Source: Terebella lapidaria
Lineage: Eukaryota > Annelida > Polychaeta > Terebellida > Terebellidae
DNA: 64,000 bases
Direction: 5' to 3'
Assembly: GCA_949152475.1 (NCBI GenBank)
Contig: OX424564.1
Location: 5,456,001 to 5,520,000 of the forward strand
In this document: positions 11,129-20,849 of the stretch, in pieces
Layout: each line of letters opens with the position of its first letter
Position numbering within the stretch: the stretch's first letter is position 1
Position numbers and translations under genes: made by a program
Notes under the pieces: model-generated
What the model was told of the DNA's origin: nothing
The model's database searches: none
What the model saw: the letters and a program-made list of their open reading frames with translations, nothing else

Positions 11129-13636
11129 TTATTCTGGGATCTGTGGGTATAGAAGTGGTGTGTTTGTGTTTGTGTCCTTGTTATTGCTGTGTTCCATGTG
11201 GACTGATATGTTTTCTTTGTAGCCATGATGGATCACAATTGGGTAAGCATAGAAAGTTTCCTTGAGCATAGGTTTGAGTTTAATGTGCATGAAAGGTGTG
11301 ACATGAATGATTGTGGGTGGAGATATGGTTTGAAGGGTTCTGCTGTGTTTTGCTTTGAAGCCATTCCAGGTAATTTTCACTTTGGGATAGAAAATGTTTC
11401 CTACCAGTGATATATCTTGGATAGCACTTTTGGCTGAGAATGTCCAGAATTGAGAGCACTGGGGAAGTTTTGTTAGTGGTAGCAAGACGCATTGAGAAGC
11501 AGTTGATAGTTCCAGGAAGAGGCAGGTGTGCCTAGTGGTAAGATTATGTATGCGTTTGACAACTAGTACAAGAGTAATTAGACTCAACAGGATTAGGGCG
11601 CCAGAGATTAAGTGACAGTAATTCTCAGTGATGTCAAAGATAGGAGCAGAAATTGTTGTGGGAGTTGTTGGGAATGTGTAGTGTAGTTTTGGGTACGTTG
11701 GTAGGTTGGCAGCCTGAGCAGGTTTGGCCATGAGTGCCATTGCAGTCACCACTCTGAGTCGATAGAAGAAAAAGAAGCAGAGGAGTATAGAGATGGAGGC
11801 CAGAGAAAGTGAAATGAGGTTGATGATGCTGAGAGATGAGTCATTTAGTAATTGTGGTAGTTGGTCCAGGACAGGGTCAGTCAGGGTTTGAAAGATTTGC
11901 TCGTTCTTCTTAGTGGCAGCCACCATTTTCTTTAGACTCAAATGATATGTCTGGTCAGCAGAGATGACAGTGGAAAAGTTGTGTCGAAAGATTTGGAAAT
12001 TTGGAAGGTTGATGTCTAGTGGTGTCTGAAGTAGAGTGTCTGCCTTGATGTCTTTTAAAATGTCCTGAGAAAAGAATTCATGCAGAAGAGCCAGATTGGT
12101 GAGTTGAAAGCGAGTAATGTCTCCAGAAGTGTTGGTGCAATCATCAAATCTTTCTTCTATGTGCCAGGAGTCAGCATGCACTGAGCAATGACAGGGAATG
12201 TTGATAACACAAAAATTACAGCCTGGTTGGTGAGTAGTTTTATCTCTGCAAATCAGAGTGGTTAGTGATATGTTTGAAAGTAAAAGCTGTCCAGGGCTAA
12301 GTTCATGGATCATGGTTCTAGATGCGTTTAGTTTGAAGTTAAAATCACACAAATGTTGTACATCCAATTTGTCCATTTTGAAAAGGGCAGATTCACAAGA
12401 GGGTTGAGAAATAGGTGCTAGTGGAAAGTTGTCATGGCAGTGTTTGTTTTGAGATCCAGAGCACTCATTCAGATCTATGTGATCAATTAGTGTGAATTTT
12501 GTTAAGTCTTGGGTCACAGCAAAATATGGTGCAAGGTTAGGTAAGAAGGTGGCATGCTGAGTTGTGTCATTCAGAGGGACAGGGTATGATATAACACGAT
12601 AAAGTGACAGTGGTGATTGCAGAGTGGATAGGAAGAATTTCATAAGAATATAGATTTTGTGCGCCTTTTTATGGACTACAAAGTGGGGTGATTTATAGTA
12701 GTGATCATCAGTAGTGTGAACAAGATTGAAATTTGGGAAAGAGTGATGGAGTTTAGAACGGATATTGGAGATGGCAGAGGATATTGCAGCAGGAGGTAGA
12801 AGTAAGGGGGAGATTTTGTGATCTTTCAGCTGAGAGATAGCCTGCAGAATGATGTCCATGTGAGCTTGTAGAGTTGCAGCAAGATACATCTGGTGTGCTA
12901 AGGTGGTGAAAGTTTTCGTTGATCTGTTAATGTAGTTGGTAATGTTGAATACGTCTGTTGTCAGTTCGTTGATTATGTTCTGGTTGATATCGATAGCTTG
13001 GAGCATGTTATCGATGCGCTGATTGTTCATCTGCATGTAGGACGACATCTGCTCCATGTGTTGTTTGAAACCTTTCGTATCTAAAGATGTTTTGGTTTCT
13101 AGAGCCTTGATATGGGCCATCATGTTGTTGACATCTTTCTGTCGAGCTGTACCAAACAGTGTTTGTGATATATCGGCTATGAAAGGAAGTAAAGAGCGTC
13201 GAGATCTTGATTTTGACGGTCGGCGTCGGGACTCGGGCAGCATGATGTCAATCTTGTTGAGTGTGTCCGATAGATGCTGTCGAATGACCTGTTGTAACCC
13301 TAGTAGCTCTGGGTGCTTTCCCGAGAAGGTTTTGTCGGAAGTTTCGAAGAGGTCACTCGGTCTTGGTAGTTCAAGTTCAAAGGTGTGTGTCCAGTACTGG
13401 GTTGATGGCAAGATTGTTCCCATGGGTTTGAAGATCGTACCATAATTGAGGCGTAGTAGAGGCTCTGCTGAAGCTTGTGTAACTGTGAGCATTGTGAGCA
13501 GCAAGCAGACAGAAGACATGAGGTTCCATGTCGGCCTTTGTGTTGTGGACATGTTGGCATTCCGTGGCCGATCCATACTTTTGCCATCCTCTGTAATGGT
13601 GTAATGGTAACAATGAATGAGATGATTGAATAGCAT
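11129..13636 (-). CDS. env-like glycoprotein of the Ty3/gypsy element
   Basis: The 835-residue frame reads like the class I fusion-type envelope of insect errantiviruses and the baculovirus F protein. It has a hydrophobic signal segment within the first 60 residues and a basic processing motif near residue 145 (RSRR). A hydrophobic stretch with 'SQTLFGTARQKDV' follows, then heptad-rich sequence, several N-glycosylation sites and cysteines. Two strongly hydrophobic membrane segments lie near residues 590-625 and 660-685. It sits just downstream of pol and would normally be made from a spliced RNA. It looks whole. Relationship to a named env family is inferred from motifs only. Confidence 0.75.
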   Translation of the reverse strand: MLFNHLIHCYHYTITEDGKSMDRPRNANMSTTQRPTWNLMSSVCLLLTMLTVTQASAEPLLRLNYGTIFKPMGTILPSTQYWTHTFELELPRPSDLFETSDKTFSGKHPELLGLQQVIRQHLSDTLNKIDIMLPESRRRPSKSRSRRSLLPFIADISQTLFGTARQKDVNNMMAHIKALETKTSLDTKGFKQHMEQMSSYMQMNNQRIDNMLQAIDINQNIINELTTDVFNITNYINRSTKTFTTLAHQMYLAATLQAHMDIILQAISQLKDHKISPLLLPPAAISSAISNIRSKLHHSFPNFNLVHTTDDHYYKSPHFVVHKKAHKIYILMKFFLSTLQSPLSLYRVISYPVPLNDTTQHATFLPNLAPYFAVTQDLTKFTLIDHIDLNECSGSQNKHCHDNFPLAPISQPSCESALFKMDKLDVQHLCDFNFKLNASRTMIHELSPGQLLLSNISLTTLICRDKTTHQPGCNFCVINIPCHCSVHADSWHIEERFDDCTNTSGDITRFQLTNLALLHEFFSQDILKDIKADTLLQTPLDINLPNFQIFRHNFSTVISADQTYHLSLKKMVAATKKNEQIFQTLTDPVLDQLPQLLNDSSLSIINLISLSLASISILLCFFFFYRLRVVTAMALMAKPAQAANLPTYPKLHYTFPTTPTTISAPIFDITENYCHLISGALILLSLITLVLVVKRIHNLTTRHTCLFLELSTASQCVLLPLTKLPQCSQFWTFSAKSAIQDISLVGNIFYPKVKITWNGFKAKHSRTLQTISPPTIIHVTPFMHIKLKPMLKETFYAYPIVIHHGYKENISVHMEHSNNKDTNTNTPLLYPQIPE

Positions 13637-13889
13637 TAGTAAGGAGAATCGAAATCTACACTAGGGTTAGCTACAGTAGAGGGTGAACACAAAGGATTTT
13701 TTGTCGACATAAGCACCAAGTTGAAGCACCATAAATTGAGGATAGACAGAAAAGTAAGAGATGATGAATGGAATGAGGGTGAAATGAGGGTTGAGACCGC
13801 GGTCGAGAGGTGATTCTGGACGGATATACAGGTGCCGAGTCCAAACAATACAAATCGGTGGTGATCTTTGTATTTACACGGTAAGGCAT
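13637..13889 (-). other. pol-env spacer of the retroelement
   Basis: About 250 bases separate the end of pol from the env frame. It is pyrimidine-rich on the minus strand and could hold splice signals for the env RNA. I see no further structure. Confidence 0.4.
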
Positions 13890-16800
13890 TCACTTTCGGA
13901 AGACCGTGCGGCGCTTGAACTTTTTCTTTACGTTGCCAGACATTGTTCTGTTTGCATGGTAGTTTGCTATCAATTCTTTGTTAGGTACATCTTCTTCTCT
14001 GAGCCATTCTGATGCAGACCTGGATTGTCGTTTAACTCGATACCATGTAACTTGTCTTGATCTTTTTGCCATGATGATTTCTGTGATGGGAGGTTGTAGG
14101 GGTACACTATCTGTTTTGGTAGAATCTTTGTTGAGCTTGGTAGATTGAGATCCTTGAGCATTATTGACTTTGCCAAGAGGAGGTACTGGAGCGTTGTCAA
14201 CTTTGCTAGGCTGAGGCGCCGGATCTCTGTCGCTGGTACTGTTGTTTCCCGGGGAAGATGAGTTGGGATCGCTGGTAGGCATGGGATCGGGTTGGGATGA
14301 GTTTGTCTGTTCTGGTGAGATGATTCTTCCTGTCTCGTCATGGTAGGGCTTGAGGCGGTTAATATTAACTGGCGATGAGTGGCGACTGTTGTCCTTGCAG
14401 AGATTCAAGTAAAATGTGTGATTGGGACCTTTTGCAGCGATATAGTACGGACCTTGATATTTGCATTCAAACTTTGGAGATTTTCTTCTCTTCTTGCCCT
14501 TGTGTTTGATGACGGGAGGTGTAAACAACAACACCTTGTCCCCGATGTTGAAGTCACGAGTTCTCGATTTCTTATCATACGCAGCTTTATACTGCTGCTG
14601 ATGGAACTCGATGTTCTTCCTGGCAATGTCTTCAGCTGTTTGCACATTGTGTAGGAGATCTTGTACATAGAGCTTGACATCTCTGGTGAGCTTGTCTTTG
14701 GGGATAAGTGATGTATCAATGGGCTTGATCATTTCCCGGCCAAAGAGGAGGAAGAATGGTGAAAGCATAGTAGAACGGTTAGCTGGCGTGGACCTGAAAG
14801 CCATCATGATACCTGGTAACAGTGTGGGCCAGTCGATGTTGTCTTGGTTACCGTTCGTGTATGTTCTTATGCATTGAGCAATGGTGGAGTTGAGTCGTTC
14901 ACATGAGCTGTTGGTCTGGGGATGATATGAAGATGTATGGTGGCGTTTGACGTCGAAGATCTCGCAGAGTGCCTGGACTAACTTTGACATGAAATTCTTC
15001 CCACGATCGGAGACCAGTACGCGAGGGGCGCCGTACCTCGTGAAGATTTCTTTGTACAGCACAGTGGCAACTGTTTTTGCATCTGTCGTCTTCAAAGGGA
15101 TCGCCTCACTCCATCTTGTAAAACTGTCGACCATGAGGAGGATATGTTCATGGCCTTCCTTAGACGTTGTTACTGGGCCGAGGAAGTCCATGTGCCAACG
15201 TTGGAGGGGTGCTGCTATTGGCATTGGAGTTAAAGGAGCCCGTCCGAGGTTTGGATTCTTGCCGCGTTGACACTGCTCACAAGTCTGGACATAGTTGGTT
15301 ACCTCCGCATACATCTTAGGCCAGTAGAACTTCTGCCGCAGGGTCAGGTAGGTACGCTGAAACCCTAGATGTCCAGCACATACAGAATCATGGTACTGTG
15401 ACAGGAGATCAGCTCTACGAGACACTGGGATGACTAACTGGTGAATGATCCTTTCTGCCTTTGGGACACCTTTCGATCTGGGTTCGAACTTATGGAACAG
15501 AAGATCATTCTGGATGCAGTAATCATCGGCTGTGATGAGGATTTTCTTAGACAGGGTGTCATCATCTGGTAGATCGCCGGTGGTGTGATATTTGAGAAGA
15601 GGTCCAATCTCGGGGCAATTTTTCTGTGCGGTCAGTAAACTTTCATCATCGGCTTGAATGCTAGCGACAATGTTAACTGCAAGGTCGGGATCCGGTTTGT
15701 AGTCGTCCGTGCCACAGGTCAGTGTGTTAGAGATGGCGAACACTGTGTTACAAGGCTCATCATATTCTAAATGCAATGCTGTGAACTGCTCTTGATCATC
15801 CTCGTCATCGGCAAATATGGCTGCAATAAAACATGCGATAGATGTTGGAGAAGGGAAATCTGCGGGGTCGTCATTCTCGCTTCCTTGCTCAGGATAATCC
15901 CGGCGGGACAAGGCATCCGCATTCTGGTGTCTTTCACCTGGTTTGTGCTTGATGTCAAAGTTATACCCCTGCAGATATATCGCCCATCTGGCCAAGCGAC
16001 CGGTTGATGCTTTTATTTTGTTCAGATACTGAAGAGCTGCGTGATCAGTGATGACGGTGAAACGACTGTTGGCGAGATAATGATTGTAGGTCTTTATGCC
16101 TTCCACTACAGCGAGGGCTTCCAGTTCTGATATTGGGTACTTTTTCTCAAATTTGGACAGTGATCTTCCACCATAGGCAATGACTTGCTCGCGACCTGCA
16201 TCATCCAGCTGCCCGAGGATGTAGCCGATTGCTGTTGATGAAGCATCAGTGCTCAAGATGAAATCTCTGGAAAAATCTGGGTGTTTCAGGATTGGTGCAG
16301 AGATAAGTTTCATTTTAAGAGTGTTGAAAGCATTGTGGCATTCACTGGACCAGTCAAATGGTACGTCGTCTTGGAGCAGCCTGTAGAGAGGAGCTGCAAT
16401 TTTAGCATAGCTTTCAATGAAGCGCCTGTAGAAGTTGGTCAATCCTAAGAAGCCTCGAAGTTTCTTCTGGTTTGTAGGCAGAGGGAATGAGTCCACTGCA
16501 TCAGTCTTCGCTGAGTTAGGCTCGATACCATTCTTGGAAATGTAATGTCCAAGGTACAAGACGCGTGGTGCAGCGAAATGGCATTTTGTTGGTTTCAGCG
16601 TGAGCTTAGCTTGCCTCAGTCTGTTGAAGATGAGACCAAGGTGATCAAGATGCTCCTGAAAATTCCTACTCATTACCATGATATCGTCGATGTAAACCAA
16701 GGCGATTCTCCAGTTCAAGCCTTGTAGCACTTTGGACATCGTCATCTGGAATGACACTGGTGCAGACACAATGCCAAATGGTAGAACCTTCCACTGCCAG

Positions 16801-18086
16801 GAGCCATGATGCGTGACAAATGCTGTTTTGTGTTGACAGGACTTTTTTAGTGGAATTTGCCAGAAACCTGAGGCCAGATCAAGGGTGCTGAATACTCGGG
16901 CTTTGGAGTCGGCAATGGCGTCGAAGATGTCGTCTAACTTGGGGATCGGGTGACTCATGGGTTTCGTAACTTTGTTCAGGCGACGGTAATCAACCGCAAA
17001 GCGAAAGTCACCCGTTTTCTTCTTTACCATCACCACTGGGCTTCTCCAAGGGGAGGTGGATGGTTCAATGAGCCCGTTCGATTCCATTTCTTGTACCTGT
17101 TTCTCAATTTCGAGACGCATCTGCGGCGTGGTACGATAATGGGATTGACTTTGCGGGGGTGCCTCACCGGTGTTGATATCATGCTCGTAAACGTTCGTTT
17201 GACCTAGTTCTGTCATGTTCTTTGCGAAGACATCTCTGTTCTTGCCGATGAGGATGAGTAGTTGCTGTTTTTGTGACTCAGACAGGTCGGAGTCGGAAAG
17301 GTCAATATCAAGCTCCTTTGCAGCCTTTATGAAATTGTTAGTACTGCCAGCATCAGATGCAGAAACAGACGAGACAGATTGTGGCGAATCACAAGGCATA
17401 GGTATGATGAGAGAAGGGTCAATGCTTGAGGCTTTAGCAATAGTGCAATTAGGTGGCAGATACTTATTTTGGTTATGGGGGTTAATGATCCTGCAACAAC
17501 ATTTACCTCTAGACATTTCCACTACTGCCCTAGCTACCGTTAGTTGCCTAGTGTCAGGAAGTGTTACAGTAGGTTCAATCAAAGCAATACAACCCTTTAG
17601 TTTGGAAGGGACTTTGACAGGAATGTAAATTTCAGAGTGCGCAGGAACAGTGACAGGGGCTAGAGTTTTGAGACATGCAGTTTTAGTGCTGGGTTCCAGT
17701 AGACAGAGTTGCAGTCGTTGGTCATTGTCACCTAGTTGTAGAGTACCTGAGGACACGTCGATAACGCCGTTGTGATGTTTTAGAAAGTCCAGCCCAAGAA
17801 TCAGTGGTTGATGAATGTGATCAAAGACATGGAATTTGTGAGAGAAAGTTTGCTGCTGTATGCGTATAGGAAGACTGACAGAGCCAAGGATATGTAGTGA
17901 AGTGCCACTAACTCCTGTAACAGAGGTGAAAGATGGAGGTCCGAGTGAGTATTTAGATTTCAGTTTGAGTAGGAGCGTGTTAGATATACAGGAAATTCCA
18001 GCGCCAGTGTCTACTAGAGCTCTGTGTGTGAGGTTTTCTAAGCTGACATTTATGTAGTTTTCTGTCAATGGGGTTGTGAGGATCAT
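13890..18086 (-). CDS. pol polyprotein of the Ty3/gypsy element (protease, RT, RNase H, integrase)
   Basis: The 1398-residue frame has all gypsy enzymes in order. An aspartic protease motif 'ALVDTGAG' lies near residue 30. Reverse transcriptase with 'YIDDIMV' is near residue 465. RNase H starts at 'LSTDASSTAIGY' near residue 620. The integrase HHCC zinc finger is 'HLGF...CEQC' near residue 920, and the integrase core has 'WHMDFLGP', 'VSDRGKNF' and 'SSYHPQTNSSCERLN'. A GPY/F-type module ('CKYQGPYYI') lies near residue 1240, and the tail is proline- and serine-rich. Protease-RT-RNase H-integrase order separates it from Ty1/copia. It looks whole, in keeping with the near-identical LTRs. Confidence 0.95.
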   Translation of the reverse strand: MILTTPLTENYINVSLENLTHRALVDTGAGISCISNTLLLKLKSKYSLGPPSFTSVTGVSGTSLHILGSVSLPIRIQQQTFSHKFHVFDHIHQPLILGLDFLKHHNGVIDVSSGTLQLGDNDQRLQLCLLEPSTKTACLKTLAPVTVPAHSEIYIPVKVPSKLKGCIALIEPTVTLPDTRQLTVARAVVEMSRGKCCCRIINPHNQNKYLPPNCTIAKASSIDPSLIIPMPCDSPQSVSSVSASDAGSTNNFIKAAKELDIDLSDSDLSESQKQQLLILIGKNRDVFAKNMTELGQTNVYEHDINTGEAPPQSQSHYRTTPQMRLEIEKQVQEMESNGLIEPSTSPWRSPVVMVKKKTGDFRFAVDYRRLNKVTKPMSHPIPKLDDIFDAIADSKARVFSTLDLASGFWQIPLKKSCQHKTAFVTHHGSWQWKVLPFGIVSAPVSFQMTMSKVLQGLNWRIALVYIDDIMVMSRNFQEHLDHLGLIFNRLRQAKLTLKPTKCHFAAPRVLYLGHYISKNGIEPNSAKTDAVDSFPLPTNQKKLRGFLGLTNFYRRFIESYAKIAAPLYRLLQDDVPFDWSSECHNAFNTLKMKLISAPILKHPDFSRDFILSTDASSTAIGYILGQLDDAGREQVIAYGGRSLSKFEKKYPISELEALAVVEGIKTYNHYLANSRFTVITDHAALQYLNKIKASTGRLARWAIYLQGYNFDIKHKPGERHQNADALSRRDYPEQGSENDDPADFPSPTSIACFIAAIFADDEDDQEQFTALHLEYDEPCNTVFAISNTLTCGTDDYKPDPDLAVNIVASIQADDESLLTAQKNCPEIGPLLKYHTTGDLPDDDTLSKKILITADDYCIQNDLLFHKFEPRSKGVPKAERIIHQLVIPVSRRADLLSQYHDSVCAGHLGFQRTYLTLRQKFYWPKMYAEVTNYVQTCEQCQRGKNPNLGRAPLTPMPIAAPLQRWHMDFLGPVTTSKEGHEHILLMVDSFTRWSEAIPLKTTDAKTVATVLYKEIFTRYGAPRVLVSDRGKNFMSKLVQALCEIFDVKRHHTSSYHPQTNSSCERLNSTIAQCIRTYTNGNQDNIDWPTLLPGIMMAFRSTPANRSTMLSPFFLLFGREMIKPIDTSLIPKDKLTRDVKLYVQDLLHNVQTAEDIARKNIEFHQQQYKAAYDKKSRTRDFNIGDKVLLFTPPVIKHKGKKRRKSPKFECKYQGPYYIAAKGPNHTFYLNLCKDNSRHSSPVNINRLKPYHDETGRIISPEQTNSSQPDPMPTSDPNSSSPGNNSTSDRDPAPQPSKVDNAPVPPLGKVNNAQGSQSTKLNKDSTKTDSVPLQPPITEIIMAKRSRQVTWYRVKRQSRSASEWLREEDVPNKELIANYHANRTMSGNVKKKFKRRTVFRK

Positions 18087-18130
18087 TGCATGTGAATGTG
18101 AATGTGAAGTGGACTCAGATACAGGTTCAG

Positions 18131-18171
18131 GCCTATCCAGATCATTATTGTTTGCCTTACACTGGATAGGC
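18131..18171 (-). promoter_or_regulatory. Hairpin at the gag-pol junction
   Basis: GCCTATCCAG (18131-18140) and its exact complement CTGGATAGGC (18162-18171) form a 10-bp stem with a 21-base loop, starting eight bases beyond the end of gag. Structures placed like this commonly help retroelements express pol by read-through or re-initiation. That role is inferred here. Confidence 0.45.
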
Positions 18172-18179
18172 GAAATATC

Positions 18180-19400
18180 CTATTGTTGCATCATTTGCTG
18201 TTGATCAGCTAGGAAACGTCTACACACTGGTTTTACATGACCTACTACCTTACAATAATAGCAAACTTCGTTTCGTTTCGGACATGCGAATCTAGGGTGG
18301 TCGGACTTACCACAGCCTTGGCATGTGTTGTACTGTCTGGGTCTGTGGCCAGCCTGGTCTGTCATGTGTGCTGGCGGTGTGTTCGCTGTTGGTTGTGTCT
18401 GACGCGGTTGGTAGTTGGGTTGCCGCTGCTGGTTCATGATGTGTGAGGATGGTTGGTACGGTGTACGTGGTTGTTGGTACGCGGGTGGTTGGTATGCTGC
18501 TCGCTGCTGTTGTCGGTATGTGTGTTGGTTGTGTGGTTGCCAGGGTTGTCCGTACTGCTGCTGTCGAGGCTGGGTTTGCTGCTGGGGTGTCCACTCTGTC
18601 CTCTGGGTTGACTGGATGGCGTTTATCTGTTTTTCCATGTCAGCTCGGTGTTGATCGAGGGTTGTTTTCACCGTTGACATCACACTTTCCAACATTGTGG
18701 CCAGAACATCTGTTGTTGCTGCGTTGCTGTGGATTTCTGTGCTTGGTTCCACCCTGGATGCGTGGGTGATGATGTCTTCCACAGAATTTAGTTTGTGTTG
18801 AAGTACGAAGGGCCTTAGTGTGGGTCGAAGGCCGCCGAGGATGAGGCGGATCAGCTGTTGTTCCGTTATGTCTATGTCCATGGCAGCAGCTCGCATGGAC
18901 GCCACAAAGTCCAGTACAGATTCGTTTTCCTTTTGCTTCTTGGAATAGAGTTCACGTTCTTGACTCCACATTGCATGTTGGCTTGGCCCATAGGTTTTGA
19001 TCAGGGCTTCTTTCACGTCGTCGAAGGTGTCCATTCGCGGAAGGCCCCGGTACCATTCTGCGACTTTCCCACTCAGGGATATGTGGAATAGGGCGATCTT
19101 GGCTTCATTCGTGGTTACTTTCCTTAGTGTGCAATAAGACGCAAACTGGTCTAGCCAGACGTTTACATTGCCTGACCCATCAAACTTCGGTGGGTGTAGG
19201 CCGCCTTCTGCCATGATGAAGTCACCGTCACCTTGATTCGAGACTGTGTGTGTTAAATTTACTATGCCTGCGACTGGAGCTGGTTCTTGTTGCTGTTCTC
19301 TAGGGTTCGTTGAATCAGTGGATTCCTGGTTGACGTCTTCTTCTTCTTCAATTATGTCGTCAGAGATGGGGTGTAGACGAGTGTTCCTTGGAGTAGGCAT
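18180..19400 (-). CDS. gag polyprotein of the Ty3/gypsy element
   Basis: The 406-residue frame contains a capsid-like helical region of the retrotransposon gag family ('FDGSGNVNVWLDQFASYC' through 'LRPTLRPFVLQHK', about residues 70-210). A glutamine/proline-rich linker with many QQ and YQP repeats covers about 265-350. Two CCHC zinc knuckles lie near the C terminus (C-x2-C-x4-H-x4-C twice, about 358-393). This protein would form the particle and bind RNA. It lies 26 bases inside the 5' LTR, after the primer-binding site. It looks whole. Confidence 0.9.
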   Translation of the reverse strand: MPTPRNTRLHPISDDIIEEEEDVNQESTDSTNPREQQQEPAPVAGIVNLTHTVSNQGDGDFIMAEGGLHPPKFDGSGNVNVWLDQFASYCTLRKVTTNEAKIALFHISLSGKVAEWYRGLPRMDTFDDVKEALIKTYGPSQHAMWSQERELYSKKQKENESVLDFVASMRAAAMDIDITEQQLIRLILGGLRPTLRPFVLQHKLNSVEDIITHASRVEPSTEIHSNAATTDVLATMLESVMSTVKTTLDQHRADMEKQINAIQSTQRTEWTPQQQTQPRQQQYGQPWQPHNQHTYRQQQRAAYQPPAYQQPRTPYQPSSHIMNQQRQPNYQPRQTQPTANTPPAHMTDQAGHRPRQYNTCQGCGKSDHPRFACPKRNEVCYYCKVVGHVKPVCRRFLADQQQMMQQ

Positions 19401-19406
19401 CCGTAA

Positions 19407-19422
19407 CCGCTATTCTCCACCA
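19407..19422 (-). other. Primer-binding site of the retroelement
   Basis: On the minus strand TGGTGGAGAATAGCGG begins four bases after the LTR end. TGG at the start pairs with the CCA tail of a tRNA. The sequence does not match the Lys, Arg, Ser or common Leu primer sites I know, so the primer tRNA is left open. Confidence 0.6.
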
Positions 19423-19426
19423 AAGT

Positions 19427-20130
19427 TGTCATGTGGTGTGGGTATAAAAGAAGATGACCACACGTTTTTGTGCATACAATCCGGGATCTTTATTTGGATG
19501 CCATACTCTTAGTATTCAAGCACTCGTGTTACAGGCTCAATGACAAGTGTTTCCATCGAATTACCCCAGGAACTTCCTTCCTGATGCATTTGCTATTGCC
19601 TTTATATAGGCAATCTCTAAACATTACAAGGTCTACTGTTTTCTGATTGGAAGACTGAAACTGACCAATAAAATCACAGGTACTATGAATACAGACATGA
19701 AATACAAGTTCGAACAGAAGGCAAATAACAATACACTAACATTTACATAATACTATTATTTTTGGCAGTTAAGATGTTTTAACAGAGGCTGCATAACAAT
19801 ACCCTAGAATTTACATAATGCTATTACTTTTGGCAATCAAGATGTCTGTTCAATAAAAGGAGTCTCACATGAATACAGACGGGATAAGAAGATAATGGCA
19901 CTAGCTATTGTCTAGGTGTATATGGTGTAATTAAGGAATCATGAACAATAGCGTAGAGAATTACATAAGGCCAAAAGGTATATCAGCAACACAAACATGG
20001 CAATGTCACATATAATCAACTTACAATATCAAAGTGCTTGTGAATAGCCTGACTAAACAATAAATAAAACAGGGAATATCCTGGCTGTCAGGTACACAAT
20101 ACTTGATATACAGTATATTGATAAATACAT
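19427..20130 (-). repeat. 5' LTR of the Ty3/gypsy element, larger part
   Basis: It matches the 3' LTR from TGTCATG onward; the only difference I see is A instead of G at the fifth base. It is cut by the DNA transposon at 20131 and resumes at 24286-24307. The summed length (704 + 22) equals the 726 bases of the other LTR. Confidence 0.95.
20127..20130. repeat. Target-site duplication ACAT of the DNA transposon
   Basis: ACAT abuts the left end here and recurs at 24282-24285 directly after the right end. The uninterrupted LTR at 8115-8840 has ACAT once at this point. Confidence 0.85.
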
Positions 20131-20358
20131 GTGACGCTCCAGCGTAAAACCCCCCGCCGAGCGGCATTTTCTCAAATGACGTAAAAACGCGGAAAAACGT
20201 CAGCATTTAAAAATGGCGGGAACAAGAAATTTTCCACGTGGTTTCTGTTTCTGTTGAGACAGTCCCTTTTGTTTTAGCGGGGTTTTGAGACTCTCCCTGC
20301 GCAATTAGGATGCGCAGTCGTTTGTTTTCGGGTGCCGGCAAGTGCTGTGGATTGTGAC

Positions 20359-20849
20359 ATGGATCAATTGGTGAAAAAAGTGAGAAAAACAGGTACAAAA
20401 TCGACGAAAATCGTTCACCAATTGTTAGAATTCGATTCATTGGAAAGCGAGGATGACATAGACAGTGTTTTATTCAGTTCCCGGGCTACAGAAAATGTTT
20501 TTGTGGAGGAAACTGTCGACGCACTGCCAGCAGGTTCTTCCGTGGCTCACGTGAGCGACCTTGTTGCTGCACCCGTTGACCCGTGTCAGGCCAACACACC
20601 ATATCGACCCCCCACCCAGGATCCGAACGAGGGGGTGGTTCCTGAGCATGGACAGCCAGCGCAAGTGCCTACTTTGCCATCGACCTCTGCGGTTCACAAC
20701 GTTCCTGTTGTACCAGGCCCGCACGACTTGACCGAGCGTGGTTATTTGGATGTTTTCCTGGAGCGTGGATGTGGTTGTTCGTCGGGACCGGGAAATTCCC
20801 CCTGTTGTCAACAGTTCTCGAGACAGTTCGTGGAGAAGCAGCGTAACCA
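20359..20849 (+). CDS. Transposase exon 1
   Basis: ATG at 20359 (MDQLVKK) follows an in-frame but unlikely upstream stretch. The exon ends CA|GTAAGT at 20849, leaving two bases of a codon. It encodes the acidic N terminus and the CGC/CC cysteine cluster. Confidence 0.7.

Noticed and set aside
13056-13445. Plus-strand frame of 129 aa inside env
   Set aside because: Lies opposite the real env frame and has no recognisable domain.
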